From Janthinobacterium sp. ROICE36 (GTDB taxonomy: Bacteria; Pseudomonadota; Gammaproteobacteria; Burkholderiales; Burkholderiaceae_D): a DNA stretch of 64,000 nucleotides. Shown here one piece after another: positions 7,484 to 15,673 of this stretch. The notes under the pieces were generated by a model. The model made no database searches. It saw nothing but the letters and a program-made list of their open reading frames with translations, and was not told the DNA's origin. Positions within the stretch are counted from its first letter, which is position 1. Every line of letters begins with the position of its first letter. The stretch lies in assembly GCF_002869965.1 (NCBI RefSeq), contig NZ_PEBS01000006.1, positions 1 to 64,000 of the forward strand. The letters are read 5' to 3'. The translations under genes were made by a program, and so were the position numbers.

Positions 7484-8521
7484 TCAATTAGCGCTGAAAT
7501 CGAGCACGACGCGCGAGGCAACCTTGCCTTGCTCCAGGCGGCTGAAGATCTCGTTGATGGCCGACAGCGGCTGCAATTCGATGCCGGCCTTGACCTTGCC
7601 ATTGGCGGCAAAGGCAAGCGCCTCGGCCATGTCCTGGCGGGTGCCGACGAAGGAGCCGCGTATGGTCACGCAATTGGCGACCACGTCGAACAGCGGCGTC
7701 GGGAAATCGCCCGGCGGCAAGCCCACCAGCACGCAGGTGCCGCGCTTGCGCGTCATCGCCACGCCTTGCTGGAAGGCGTCGAGCGATGGCGCCGTGATCA
7801 GCACGCCGTGCGCACCGCCACCGGTCGCCACACGCAGTGCCGCGACGGGATCGCCCTGGCGGGCATTGATGATCACTTCGGCGCCCAGGGCGCGTGCGTG
7901 CTCCAGCTTGCCTTCATCGATGTCGACGGCCGCCACGCGCAAGCCCATGGCCAGCGCATAGTCGACGGCCAGGTGGCCCAGTCCGCCGATGCCGGATACG
8001 GCCAGCCACTGGCCCGGCCGCGCCCCCGTTTCCTTGATGCCCTTGTAACTGGTCACACCGGCGCAAATGATGGGCGCCGCCTGCACGGCGGACAGCCCGG
8101 CTGGAATATGCGCGACGTAGCGCGGGTCGGCCAGGATGTATTCGGCGAAGCCGCCATTCTTGGTATATCCGCCGAACTGCGCCTCGGCGCACACGGTTTC
8201 CCAGGCTGCCAGGCAATGTTCGCAATGGCCGCAAGCCGAGTAGAGCCAGGGCACGCCGACCCGGTCGCCCAGTTGCACCTCGGTCACGCCCGTGCCCATG
8301 GCCACCACCAGCCCGATGCCCTCGTGGCCGGGAATGAACGGCGGCGTCGGCTTGACGGGCCAGTCACCGCGCGCCGCATGCAAGTCAGTGTGACACACGC
8401 CGCAAGCCTCCGTCTTGACCAGGATCTGGCCAGGACCGGGAACCGGCACGGGAACCTCGCGCAACACCAGGGGCTGCCCCAGTTGTTCGACGACGGCGGC
8501 TTGCATGGTAGTGGGGATCAT
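7484..8521 (-). CDS. adhP: Zinc-dependent alcohol dehydrogenase (AdhP type)
   Basis: A 345-residue medium-chain dehydrogenase that interconverts alcohols and aldehydes with NAD. Catalytic zinc ligands are in CGVCHTDLH and PGHEGIG; the structural zinc cluster is the four-cysteine run beginning CGHCEHC. The cofactor fold shows SGIGGLGHLAVDYA. Length and motifs match AdhP of proteobacteria, which serve ethanol oxidation or fermentative ethanol formation. The start at 8521 (MIPTTMQ) or the ATG at 8506 are both possible. A perfect FNR/Anr-type box lies about 115 bases upstream, implying induction under oxygen limitation. Confidence 0.92.
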   Translation of the reverse strand: MIPTTMQAAVVEQLGQPLVLREVPVPVPGPGQILVKTEACGVCHTDLHAARGDWPVKPTPPFIPGHEGIGLVVAMGTGVTEVQLGDRVGVPWLYSACGHCEHCLAAWETVCAEAQFGGYTKNGGFAEYILADPRYVAHIPAGLSAVQAAPIICAGVTSYKGIKETGARPGQWLAVSGIGGLGHLAVDYALAMGLRVAAVDIDEGKLEHARALGAEVIINARQGDPVAALRVATGGGAHGVLITAPSLDAFQQGVAMTRKRGTCVLVGLPPGDFPTPLFDVVANCVTIRGSFVGTRQDMAEALAFAANGKVKAGIELQPLSAINEIFSRLEQGKVASRVVLDFSAN

Positions 8522-8862
8522 ATTATTCCTTAGGAAGTTGGTGTGGCGTCAATCACGCGCCCTGCCATGGGCTGGTCAACAGACCCTTGCGAATGATCAT
8601 ATTCTGCTGCATGCGATTCGAAAATTGATTGATCTACATCAATGTGTGAGCGCACGGCGCCTAAAACTTCAAGAGCAGCGACTTGCGTGCGAAATTCGCC
8701 AGCCAGACCGGCGTTGATATCCCGATCCGTAGCGTGTATGCATTCGGATATTGCTTGGCAGGCGAGATCGCGCTTGTCGACGGCCAGCCCATTGCAAGTG
8801 ATGCGGCAAGATACATGGATGAGTATGGACAAAGCTATTGCATCGAACTACAGGCTGCCCGC
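8522..8862. other. Region upstream of adhP; no confident gene
   Basis: About 340 bases between adhP and the end of the exopolysaccharide operon. The part near adhP holds its promoter and FNR box. Bases 8680-8860 can be read on either strand as an open frame without stops (the plus-strand one reads on past 8862), but neither product resembles anything I know and neither has a convincing ribosome site. Confidence 0.5.
8629..8642. promoter_or_regulatory. FNR/Anr box upstream of adhP
   Basis: TTGAT-CTAC-ATCAA is a perfect match to the FNR/Anr consensus TTGAT-N4-ATCAA. If CAGAAT at 8606-8601 on the minus strand serves as the -10, the box is centred near -41.5, the usual place for an FNR-activated promoter. 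Confidence 0.7.
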
Positions 8863-11295
8863 CTACGCCACTGCACTCACCACATAGCGGTACTTGCCCG
8901 ACGCCTCCGCCGCGATCTCGTCGACTTCCTCGATGGCGATGTCGACCTGCGCACCCAGCCTGGCTTGAAAGCCCGTCACGATGACGCTGCGGGTGGCGTC
9001 GTCCAGGCGCGGCAGGCAAACCAGCACCACGCGCGTGCGCAGCAGGCTTTCCTGGATGATCTTGAAGCTGCGCACCTGCGGCAGTTCGCGCACGATGTAG
9101 ACGAAGGCCAGGCCGTGCATGACGGTGCCATCGAGCGCCGTGAGGAAATCCGTGCTGCGTCCTTCGATCTTTTGCAGCAGGGGCAAACCGCGTCCGCAGG
9201 TGCACGCTTGCGTGCCCAGCGCGCCCACGTCGCCCGTGGCGTAGCGGATGAACGGATAATCGCGCGTGGCCAAATGGGTGACGACGATCTCTCCCGTGGC
9301 ACCAAAGGGCAGTGGCTGGCCCTGGCCATCGACGATTTCCACGATGACGTCTTCGGCCGTGATGTGCATGCCGCCTTCCGGGCATTCGTGGGCGATGAAG
9401 CCCGCATCGCGCCCGCCGTAGCCATTGGCCACGGGGCAGCCGAAGGCGGCGGCGATCTGCGCGCGCTGCTCGTCGTACAGGCGTTCGGCCGTGACGAACG
9501 CCACTTTCACGCCCAGGCCACCGAGCGGCAGGTCGCGCGCGCTGGCATGGCTGGCGATGCGGCACAGGGCTGACGGGTAGCCAAACAGCATGCGCGGACG
9601 CCAGCGGCGCAACTGCCGGACATAGCCATCGAGGCGCGCGGGCGACATGGCAAAGGCGGGCAGCAGGGTGCTGCGCAGCAGCGCATCGCGCAGGCGGCGC
9701 AGCCGGTCTTGCGCCTGCAGCTCGATGGGCGAGCCCCATAGCACGGCTTCGCGGTCGCCGATGTCGACGCCCCACCAGCGCGTGGCGCGCCACTTGGCGG
9801 CGATGTCGTGGCTGATCCTGCGCCGTCCGAGGAAAAACTGCAGCGGCTCGCCGCTGGAGCCGCCCGTGGAGAACGGGCGCAAGCCCACCGCGCCGGCGGA
9901 TTTGAAACTGTCGCGCGCACCGGCAATATCGCGCTTGCGCAGCAGCGGCAGACGGGCCAAGTCGGCCAGTTGCCGCACCTGCTCAGGGTCGAAGCCGCTG
10001 CGGGCGAACAGCGCGCGGTAATGCGGCACGTGCTCGCCCGCGTGGCGCAGCAGCGCACGCAGGCGCGCCAGCTGCCACTGCTGCAGCTGCTGCGCGCTCC
10101 ACCACTGCGAGCGTTCCAGCCGGCGCAGCAGGCGCGCGCTGTGGTGGCCCTTGAACCATTCGTGCAGGGGAAACAGCCAGCGGGCCACGCAGCGCGTGTA
10201 GGCGCCGGGGCGCGGCGCGGCGCGGATGCGGCGGTAATGCGCGGCCAGGCCGGGCGCGATGCCGGGCCAGCCGAAAGTGGCGGCGTGCGCCAGGCCCGCA
10301 TCTGCCATCGCCTGCGCGCGCGGCGGGTCGCGCAGCAGCGCCAGGATGGCCTGCGCCATGGCGGCCGGCTCGCCGGGCGGCACCAGCAGGGCCGTCACGC
10401 CGTCCTGCAGCAGGGCGGGGATGCCGCCCACGTTGGTGCTGACGACAGGCACGCCGCAGGCCAGCGCTTCGAGCACGGAAATGGGCATGTTGTCGGCCAG
10501 GCTGGGATTGAGGACGATGTCGCTGGCCTGGTACAGGGCGGGCATGGCGGCGTTGTCGACAGGGCCGGCGAAGCGCACGGCACCGTCCACGCCGAGCGAC
10601 CTGGCCAGGCGCGCCAGCGCGGCGCGCTGCGGCCCGCCGCCTGCCAGCACCAGGCGCGCCGTGGGATAGCTTAGTCGCACGAGGGCAAAGGCGCGCACGG
10701 CGCTGGCGTTGTCGTACAGGTGTTCCAGGTGGCGCGCCACCAGGATGGACGGCCCATCGGCGGGCGCACGCGATGGCGCCGGCGCAAAGCGCTGCAAGTC
10801 CACCACGTTGGGCACGATGTGGGCCGTATGGCCATGCTGCTCGAAGATGCCGGCCAGGTAGGCCGAAGGCACGACGATGGCGCTGGCGCGGCGCAGGCTG
10901 AATGCCACCAGGCGCGGCGAACGCGCCAAAAAGGCGGCCGCTTCGCCGCCCCGGTAATTGAGCAGGGCCGGCTTGCCTTTCAGGCTGGCGATCCACAATG
11001 CCGGTGCCGCGTGCAGATGCCAGGACCAGCCGGAATTGGCCATGATGTGGAACAGGTCGACCGTGTTGGCCGTGCGCCACAAACGCCACAGGTACACGGG
11101 CAGGCGCAGCGCCGCGCGCAGGTAGCGGATGCGCGCCAGCCAGGGTGGCGCCACGGGGCCGTTGACGGCCAGCAGCTGCACTTGCGCGCCATCGTCGCGC
11201 AGCTTGCGCGCCAGTTGCTGCGTTTGATTGGCCATGCCGCCGGCCGGCGGCGGCAGCGGGCCGACCAGCGCGATGCGCAGGCCCGTGAAGATCAT
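8863..11295 (-). CDS. Fusion: family 4 glycosyltransferase + CapK/phenylacetate-CoA ligase-like protein
   Basis: An 810-residue protein made of two known parts. Residues 1 to about 360 are a GT4 sugar transferase: glycine-rich start GPLPPPAGGMANQT, VPNVVDLQRF, and the EALACGVPVVSTNVGG nucleotide-sugar region. From about residue 370 (YTRCVARWLFPLHEWFKGH) it continues as a CapK-like adenylate-forming enzyme, with the phosphate loop STGGSSGEPL and YGGRDAG. In other XrtA loci these parts are, as far as I recall, usually separate genes. It overlaps the preceding gene by ATGA, so translation is coupled. A role in building or decorating the exopolysaccharide is inferred. It is the last gene of the operon. 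Confidence 0.85.
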   Translation of the reverse strand: MIFTGLRIALVGPLPPPAGGMANQTQQLARKLRDDGAQVQLLAVNGPVAPPWLARIRYLRAALRLPVYLWRLWRTANTVDLFHIMANSGWSWHLHAAPALWIASLKGKPALLNYRGGEAAAFLARSPRLVAFSLRRASAIVVPSAYLAGIFEQHGHTAHIVPNVVDLQRFAPAPSRAPADGPSILVARHLEHLYDNASAVRAFALVRLSYPTARLVLAGGGPQRAALARLARSLGVDGAVRFAGPVDNAAMPALYQASDIVLNPSLADNMPISVLEALACGVPVVSTNVGGIPALLQDGVTALLVPPGEPAAMAQAILALLRDPPRAQAMADAGLAHAATFGWPGIAPGLAAHYRRIRAAPRPGAYTRCVARWLFPLHEWFKGHHSARLLRRLERSQWWSAQQLQQWQLARLRALLRHAGEHVPHYRALFARSGFDPEQVRQLADLARLPLLRKRDIAGARDSFKSAGAVGLRPFSTGGSSGEPLQFFLGRRRISHDIAAKWRATRWWGVDIGDREAVLWGSPIELQAQDRLRRLRDALLRSTLLPAFAMSPARLDGYVRQLRRWRPRMLFGYPSALCRIASHASARDLPLGGLGVKVAFVTAERLYDEQRAQIAAAFGCPVANGYGGRDAGFIAHECPEGGMHITAEDVIVEIVDGQGQPLPFGATGEIVVTHLATRDYPFIRYATGDVGALGTQACTCGRGLPLLQKIEGRSTDFLTALDGTVMHGLAFVYIVRELPQVRSFKIIQESLLRTRVVLVCLPRLDDATRSVIVTGFQARLGAQVDIAIEEVDEIAAEASGKYRYVVSAVA

Positions 11296-12515
11296 GGCGC
11301 CGCTCCCGCCGCCCTGCGTGCCGCAGCCACGCGCGCATACACGGGCGCGTAGCGGCCCACGCTGGCGCTCCAGCTGCGCTCCGTCTCGACAAACGCGCGC
11401 GCCTGGCGCCGCAGCGCCGGCCAGCTGGCGGGCGCCAGCAGCAGGGCGAGTATCGTTTGCGCCAGCGCCTCGGCGTCGCCGGCGCGAAACAGCATGCCCG
11501 TCTTGCCATGTTCGACCAGTTCGCGATGGCCGCCCACGTCGGACGCCACCACCAGACGGCCCTCGGCCATCGCTTCGAGCGGTTTCAAGGGCGTCACCAG
11601 TTCCGTCAATCGCATCGACAGGCGCGGATACACGCAGATGTCGAGCAACTGATAATACGCGGCCACCTGCGCGTGCGGCACGCGTCCCGCGAAGACCACG
11701 GCGCTTTGGACACCCAATTGCGCCGCCAGCGCGCGCAGCGCCGTTTCCTGCGGGCCGCCGCCGGCCAGCAGCAGGCGCAGCGCCGGCTGCGCCGCCAGCA
11801 GGCGCGGCAGGGCGCGCAGCAGCAGGGCCAGTCCTTCGTAGGCATAGAAGGAGCCGATAAAGCCGATGACAGGACAGCCATCCAGGCCCAGGCTGTGCGC
11901 CAGCGCGGGATCGGGCACGGCATCGAAGGCTCTGGCGTCGACGGCGTTCGGGATCACGGTGATTTTATGCGCGGGCACGCCGCGCGCGCACAGCTCGCGC
12001 CGCAAGCCGTCGCAGATGGTGGTGACGGCATCGGCGCGGCGCAGCGCATGGCTTTCCAGCGCGCGCGTGAGCCGGTAGCGCAAGCCGCCGGGCCGGCTGC
12101 TGCCATGGTCGGCGGCCGCGTCTTCCCAGAAGGCGCGCACTTCATACACGACGGGAATGCCCAGCGCACGGCCCGCGTTGAGGGCGGCGATGGCGTTCAG
12201 GGCGGGTGAATGCGCATGCAGGATGTCTGGCTGGAGCCGCTGCGCCAGTTGGCGCAGGCGCACGGCCAGGCCGATGATGACGGCCACCTGGCGCAGCACG
12301 GGCAGGCGCGCCCACCAGCGTGCATTCGGCGCCGTGCGGTAGAAATGCCAGCCGTCGACCAGCTGCTGCGCGCTGTCGGACGGCCCCTGCTTGGCACTGG
12401 TGAGCTGCATGGTGTGCCAGCCCAGCGCGCGCTGCTGGCGCAGGATGGCCAGGGTGCGAAAGGTGTAGCCGCTGTGCAGGGGCAGCGAATGGTCGAGGAT
12501 GTGCAGGATGCGCAT
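11292..12515 (-). CDS. Exosortase A-associated glycosyltransferase (family 4)
   Basis: A 407-residue GT4 transferase. The N-terminus RILHILDHSLPLHSGYTFRT is the hallmark of the PEP-CTERM/exosortase A-associated subfamily. VYEVRAFWEDAA and the C-terminal EAMAEGRLVVASDVGGH donor-binding region are present. It would add a sugar to the lipid-linked repeat unit on the cytoplasmic face. I chose ATG 12515 because the signature starts there; upstream in-frame codons lie within the preceding gene. It begins four bases after the amidotransferase stop and overlaps the following gene by four bases. Confidence 0.9.
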   Translation of the reverse strand: MRILHILDHSLPLHSGYTFRTLAILRQQRALGWHTMQLTSAKQGPSDSAQQLVDGWHFYRTAPNARWWARLPVLRQVAVIIGLAVRLRQLAQRLQPDILHAHSPALNAIAALNAGRALGIPVVYEVRAFWEDAAADHGSSRPGGLRYRLTRALESHALRRADAVTTICDGLRRELCARGVPAHKITVIPNAVDARAFDAVPDPALAHSLGLDGCPVIGFIGSFYAYEGLALLLRALPRLLAAQPALRLLLAGGGPQETALRALAAQLGVQSAVVFAGRVPHAQVAAYYQLLDICVYPRLSMRLTELVTPLKPLEAMAEGRLVVASDVGGHRELVEHGKTGMLFRAGDAEALAQTILALLLAPASWPALRRQARAFVETERSWSASVGRYAPVYARVAAARRAAGAAP

Positions 12516-12519
12516 GGCG

Positions 12520-14460
12520 TCACTCCAGCGCCATGGCCGGCGCGGGCACCGGCGCCGGGCGGCCATCAACGGGCAGCACCTGGCGCAGGAAGGCCTCGAA
12601 CATCAGCAGCGACCACAGGGGCGCGCTGTAGTCGCGCCGTCCGCTCGCATGTTGCTCGAGCAGCAGGCGCACGTAGTCCATGTCGAACAGGCCGCACTGC
12701 GCCAGGGTGGGACCCAGCAGGCGCTGTTGCAGGCGCTGGCGCAGCGGGCCGCGCAGCCAGTCGGCCAGCGGGACCGAAAAGCCCATCTTCTGGCGGTACA
12801 GCAGGGTGTCCGGCAGTAGCGGGCGCAGGGCTTTTTTCAGCAGGTACTTGCCGACACCGCGGCGTAGCTTGAATTGCGGCGGCAGGCCGGACATCCACGC
12901 CACCAGTTCATGGTCGAGCAGGGGCGAACGCACTTCCAGCGCATGCGCCATGCTGGCCCGGTCCACCTTGGTCAGGATGTCGCCGGGCAGGTAGGTTTTC
13001 AAGTCGAGATACTGCAGTTGCGACAGCGGGTCTTGCGCGGGGCTGGCCAGCGCGTGCCGACGCAGCACTTCCACGGCGCGGTAGCCGTGCAGGCTGCGCC
13101 GCAATTCTGGGCTGAACAAACGCGCGCGCATGGCGTCGCCCAGCAGGCTGACGCCGTGAAAATACGCATCCGTCGTGTCGCGCGCCAGGCCCTCGCAGGT
13201 GGTCTTGGCGCGCAGGAAACGGGGCGCCCAGTCGGCCTTCGGGTACAGCCGCCCCAGGGTGCTGAACAGCGACTGGCGCAGGCCGGCCGGCAGCAAGCCG
13301 CGAACTCTCTCCTCGCGCGCGTGCAGGCGGTAACGCCGGTAGCCGGCCAGGCTTTCATCGCCGCCGTCGCCCGACAGGGCCACCGTGACCCTCTGGCGCG
13401 CCAGCTGGCAGACGCGGTAAGTGGGCATGGCGGAACTGTCGGCGAACGGTTCGTCGTACAGGTTCGCCAGCAGGTCGATCAGCTCGAAGTCGTCCTGCTC
13501 CACCTGGCGCGCATGGTGCGCCGTGGCGTAGCGGCGCGCCACCAGGTTGGCATAGCGCGCCTCGTTGTACGCCGGGTCGCCGAACGAAATGGAGCAGGTG
13601 TTGACGGGCGTGGCACTGGCGCCGGCCATCAGCGCCACGACGGCGCTGGAATCGACGCCGCCCGATAAGAAAGCCCCCAGCGGCACTTCGGCCACCATGC
13701 GGATACGCACCGCTTCGCGCAGGCGCGCCAGCAGTTCGTCGGCCGCCTGCGCCTCGCTGGCGGGCGGATTCGGCGTGAAGGGGATGTCCCAGTACGCTTG
13801 CGGCGCGGGCAGCGGCTGGCCGGCGCGAATCGACAGGGTATGCCCGGGCGGCAGCTTGCGCGCGTGCTGGAAGATGCTGCGCGGCTCGGGCACGTAGCCG
13901 TAGGCGAAATACTCTTCCACGGCCAGCGGGTCGAGCACGCGCGGCATGGCCGGATGTGTGAGCAGGGCTTTCAGTTCGGAGCCGAACAGCAGGGTGCCAT
14001 CCTGCGCCTCGCCGTAATACAGGGGTTTCACGCCCAGGCGGTCGCGCGCCAGGAATAGCAGATGGCGGCGCCGGTCCCAGAGGGCGAAGGCGAACATGCC
14101 GCGCAGGTGCCGCACGCAGCGTTCTCCCCATTGTTCCCAGGCGTGGACGATGACTTCCGTGTCGCTGCCGGTGCGGAACTGATGGCCGAACTGGCGCAGG
14201 TCGGCCATCAGGCTGCGGTAATTGTAGATTTCGCCATTGAAGACGATGGCGATGCTGCGGTCGGCGTTGAACAGCGGCTGCTGGCCGCTGGCCAGGTCGA
14301 TCACGGACAAGCGCCGGTGCGCCAGCCCCAGCCCCGGTTCGCGGTGCAGCCCCCCTTCGTCCGGCCCCCGGTGGCGCAGGCTGTGGTTCATGCGCGCCAG
14401 CAGCAGCACGTCGATGTCGCGCTGGCCCTGCAAATCAAAGATGCCGCTGATGCCGCACAT
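12520..14460 (-). CDS. Exosortase A-associated amidotransferase (asparagine synthase-like)
   Basis: A 646-residue class II amidotransferase. The start MCGISGIF exposes Cys2, the glutaminase nucleophile, which fixes the start at 14460. NGEIYNYRSL and GSDTEVIVHAW belong to the glutaminase domain; SGGVDSSAVVAL is the ATP-binding loop of the synthetase domain. This matches the XrtA-associated asparagine synthase family. In polysaccharide loci such enzymes are thought to amidate uronic acids or similar sugars; here that would fit the amino-uronic acids expected from tviB and tviC, which is inference. Confidence 0.92.
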   Translation of the reverse strand: MCGISGIFDLQGQRDIDVLLLARMNHSLRHRGPDEGGLHREPGLGLAHRRLSVIDLASGQQPLFNADRSIAIVFNGEIYNYRSLMADLRQFGHQFRTGSDTEVIVHAWEQWGERCVRHLRGMFAFALWDRRRHLLFLARDRLGVKPLYYGEAQDGTLLFGSELKALLTHPAMPRVLDPLAVEEYFAYGYVPEPRSIFQHARKLPPGHTLSIRAGQPLPAPQAYWDIPFTPNPPASEAQAADELLARLREAVRIRMVAEVPLGAFLSGGVDSSAVVALMAGASATPVNTCSISFGDPAYNEARYANLVARRYATAHHARQVEQDDFELIDLLANLYDEPFADSSAMPTYRVCQLARQRVTVALSGDGGDESLAGYRRYRLHAREERVRGLLPAGLRQSLFSTLGRLYPKADWAPRFLRAKTTCEGLARDTTDAYFHGVSLLGDAMRARLFSPELRRSLHGYRAVEVLRRHALASPAQDPLSQLQYLDLKTYLPGDILTKVDRASMAHALEVRSPLLDHELVAWMSGLPPQFKLRRGVGKYLLKKALRPLLPDTLLYRQKMGFSVPLADWLRGPLRQRLQQRLLGPTLAQCGLFDMDYVRLLLEQHASGRRDYSAPLWSLLMFEAFLRQVLPVDGRPAPVPAPAMALE

Positions 14461-14470
14461 GGGAGGCCTT

Positions 14471-15673
14471 TCAGGGATAAGTGGACAGGGGAGAGGGCTG
14501 GCGCGCACCCGTCAGGCGGTCGTATACGGCCAGGTAGGCGCCGGCCATGGCGGGCAGGCTGTGCTCGGCCAGCACCTGGCGCCGCCCACGCGCGCCGTGG
14601 CGCGGGCCCAGCTCGGGCATGCTGTAGTAATCGAGCATGGCGTCGGCCAGCATCTCGGGCGAACCGGACGGCACCAGGGTGCCGCTCCAGCCCGACTGCA
14701 CCAGTTCCGCGTTGCCGCCCACTTGGGTGGCAACGATGGGCAGCCCCGTCGCCATCGCTTCGAGGATGGTGTTCGAGCTGCCTTCGGCCAGCGAGGGCAG
14801 CACGAACAGGTCCATGGCGCGCAGCAGCTGCGCCACGTCGTCGCGCGCGCCGGGCAGCCAGGCCAGATGGGCCACGCCGGCCTGCTGCAGCAGTTCCAGG
14901 CAGGTTTGGCGGCACGGCCCGTCGCCGACGATGAGCAGGCGCAAGCGCGCGCGGGCGCCCGGCTGCGCCAGCAACAGCAAGAACGCCTGCACCAGCGAGG
15001 CATGGTCCTTGACGGCGGCCATGCGGCCCACGCTGCCGATGACGAAGCTGCCGTTGCACAGGAAGCCGGGCGGCCCCACGGCGGCCGGCGGCCCCAGGCG
15101 CGGATGGAATTGCACGCTGTCGACGCCATTGCCGATGTGCGATACTTGCGCGGGTGCCGCGCCGATGCTGTCCACCAGCCAGTGGCCCAGGTCGGCGCTG
15201 ACGGCGATGAAGTGCTGTATCAGCGGCAGCATGCATTTGCGCAGTAGCCGGTATTTGCGGCGGGTACCGTGCAAGTCGCTCATGTCGCGCCCGTGTTCGC
15301 CATGCACGCGCAGGCGCACGCCGGCCAGGCAGGCCAGCAGTTGCGCTTCGAGGCAACCCAGGTTGCGCGTGTGCACGAGTGCCGGGCGCAGCTGTTTCAA
15401 CACGCGGTACAGGCGCAGATAGTGGCGCCAGTCCTTGCCTTCGCGCTTGTCCAGGCTGATGACATCGACACCCGGCGTGGTCAGGCGCTGGCGAAACGCG
15501 GTGGCGTTCTTCAGGCAGACGATGGCGTGACGGTAGCGCTCGGGCGGCAAATGGTTGATCAGGTTCACCAGGCCGTTTTCCAGCCCGCCCACGTCGAGCT
15601 GGTGGATCACGTGCACGATCAGGGGGGCGCTGCTGATCCCCGGCGTGCTGCCGGCATCGGTGTCAAGGGCCAT
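14471..15673 (-). CDS. Exosortase A-associated sugar transferase (Stp2 type)
   Basis: A 400-residue GT4 transferase. The N-terminal VIHQLDVGGLENGLVNLINH is characteristic of the PEP-CTERM/EpsH1-associated sugar transferase group 2. HGEHGRD and the C-terminal EGSSNTILEAMATGLPIVAT region carry acceptor and donor contacts. The ATG at 15673 is preceded by GGAG at good distance and overlaps the end of xrtA by 11 bases; upstream ATGs in this frame are within xrtA. Confidence 0.9.
   Translation of the reverse strand: MALDTDAGSTPGISSAPLIVHVIHQLDVGGLENGLVNLINHLPPERYRHAIVCLKNATAFRQRLTTPGVDVISLDKREGKDWRHYLRLYRVLKQLRPALVHTRNLGCLEAQLLACLAGVRLRVHGEHGRDMSDLHGTRRKYRLLRKCMLPLIQHFIAVSADLGHWLVDSIGAAPAQVSHIGNGVDSVQFHPRLGPPAAVGPPGFLCNGSFVIGSVGRMAAVKDHASLVQAFLLLLAQPGARARLRLLIVGDGPCRQTCLELLQQAGVAHLAWLPGARDDVAQLLRAMDLFVLPSLAEGSSNTILEAMATGLPIVATQVGGNAELVQSGWSGTLVPSGSPEMLADAMLDYYSMPELGPRHGARGRRQVLAEHSLPAMAGAYLAVYDRLTGARQPSPLSTYP

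Noticed and set aside
8669..9793. Overlapping frames on both strands across the 3' end of the fusion gene
   Set aside because: The true gene at 8863-11295 has clear domains. The others are Arg- or Ala-rich shadows.
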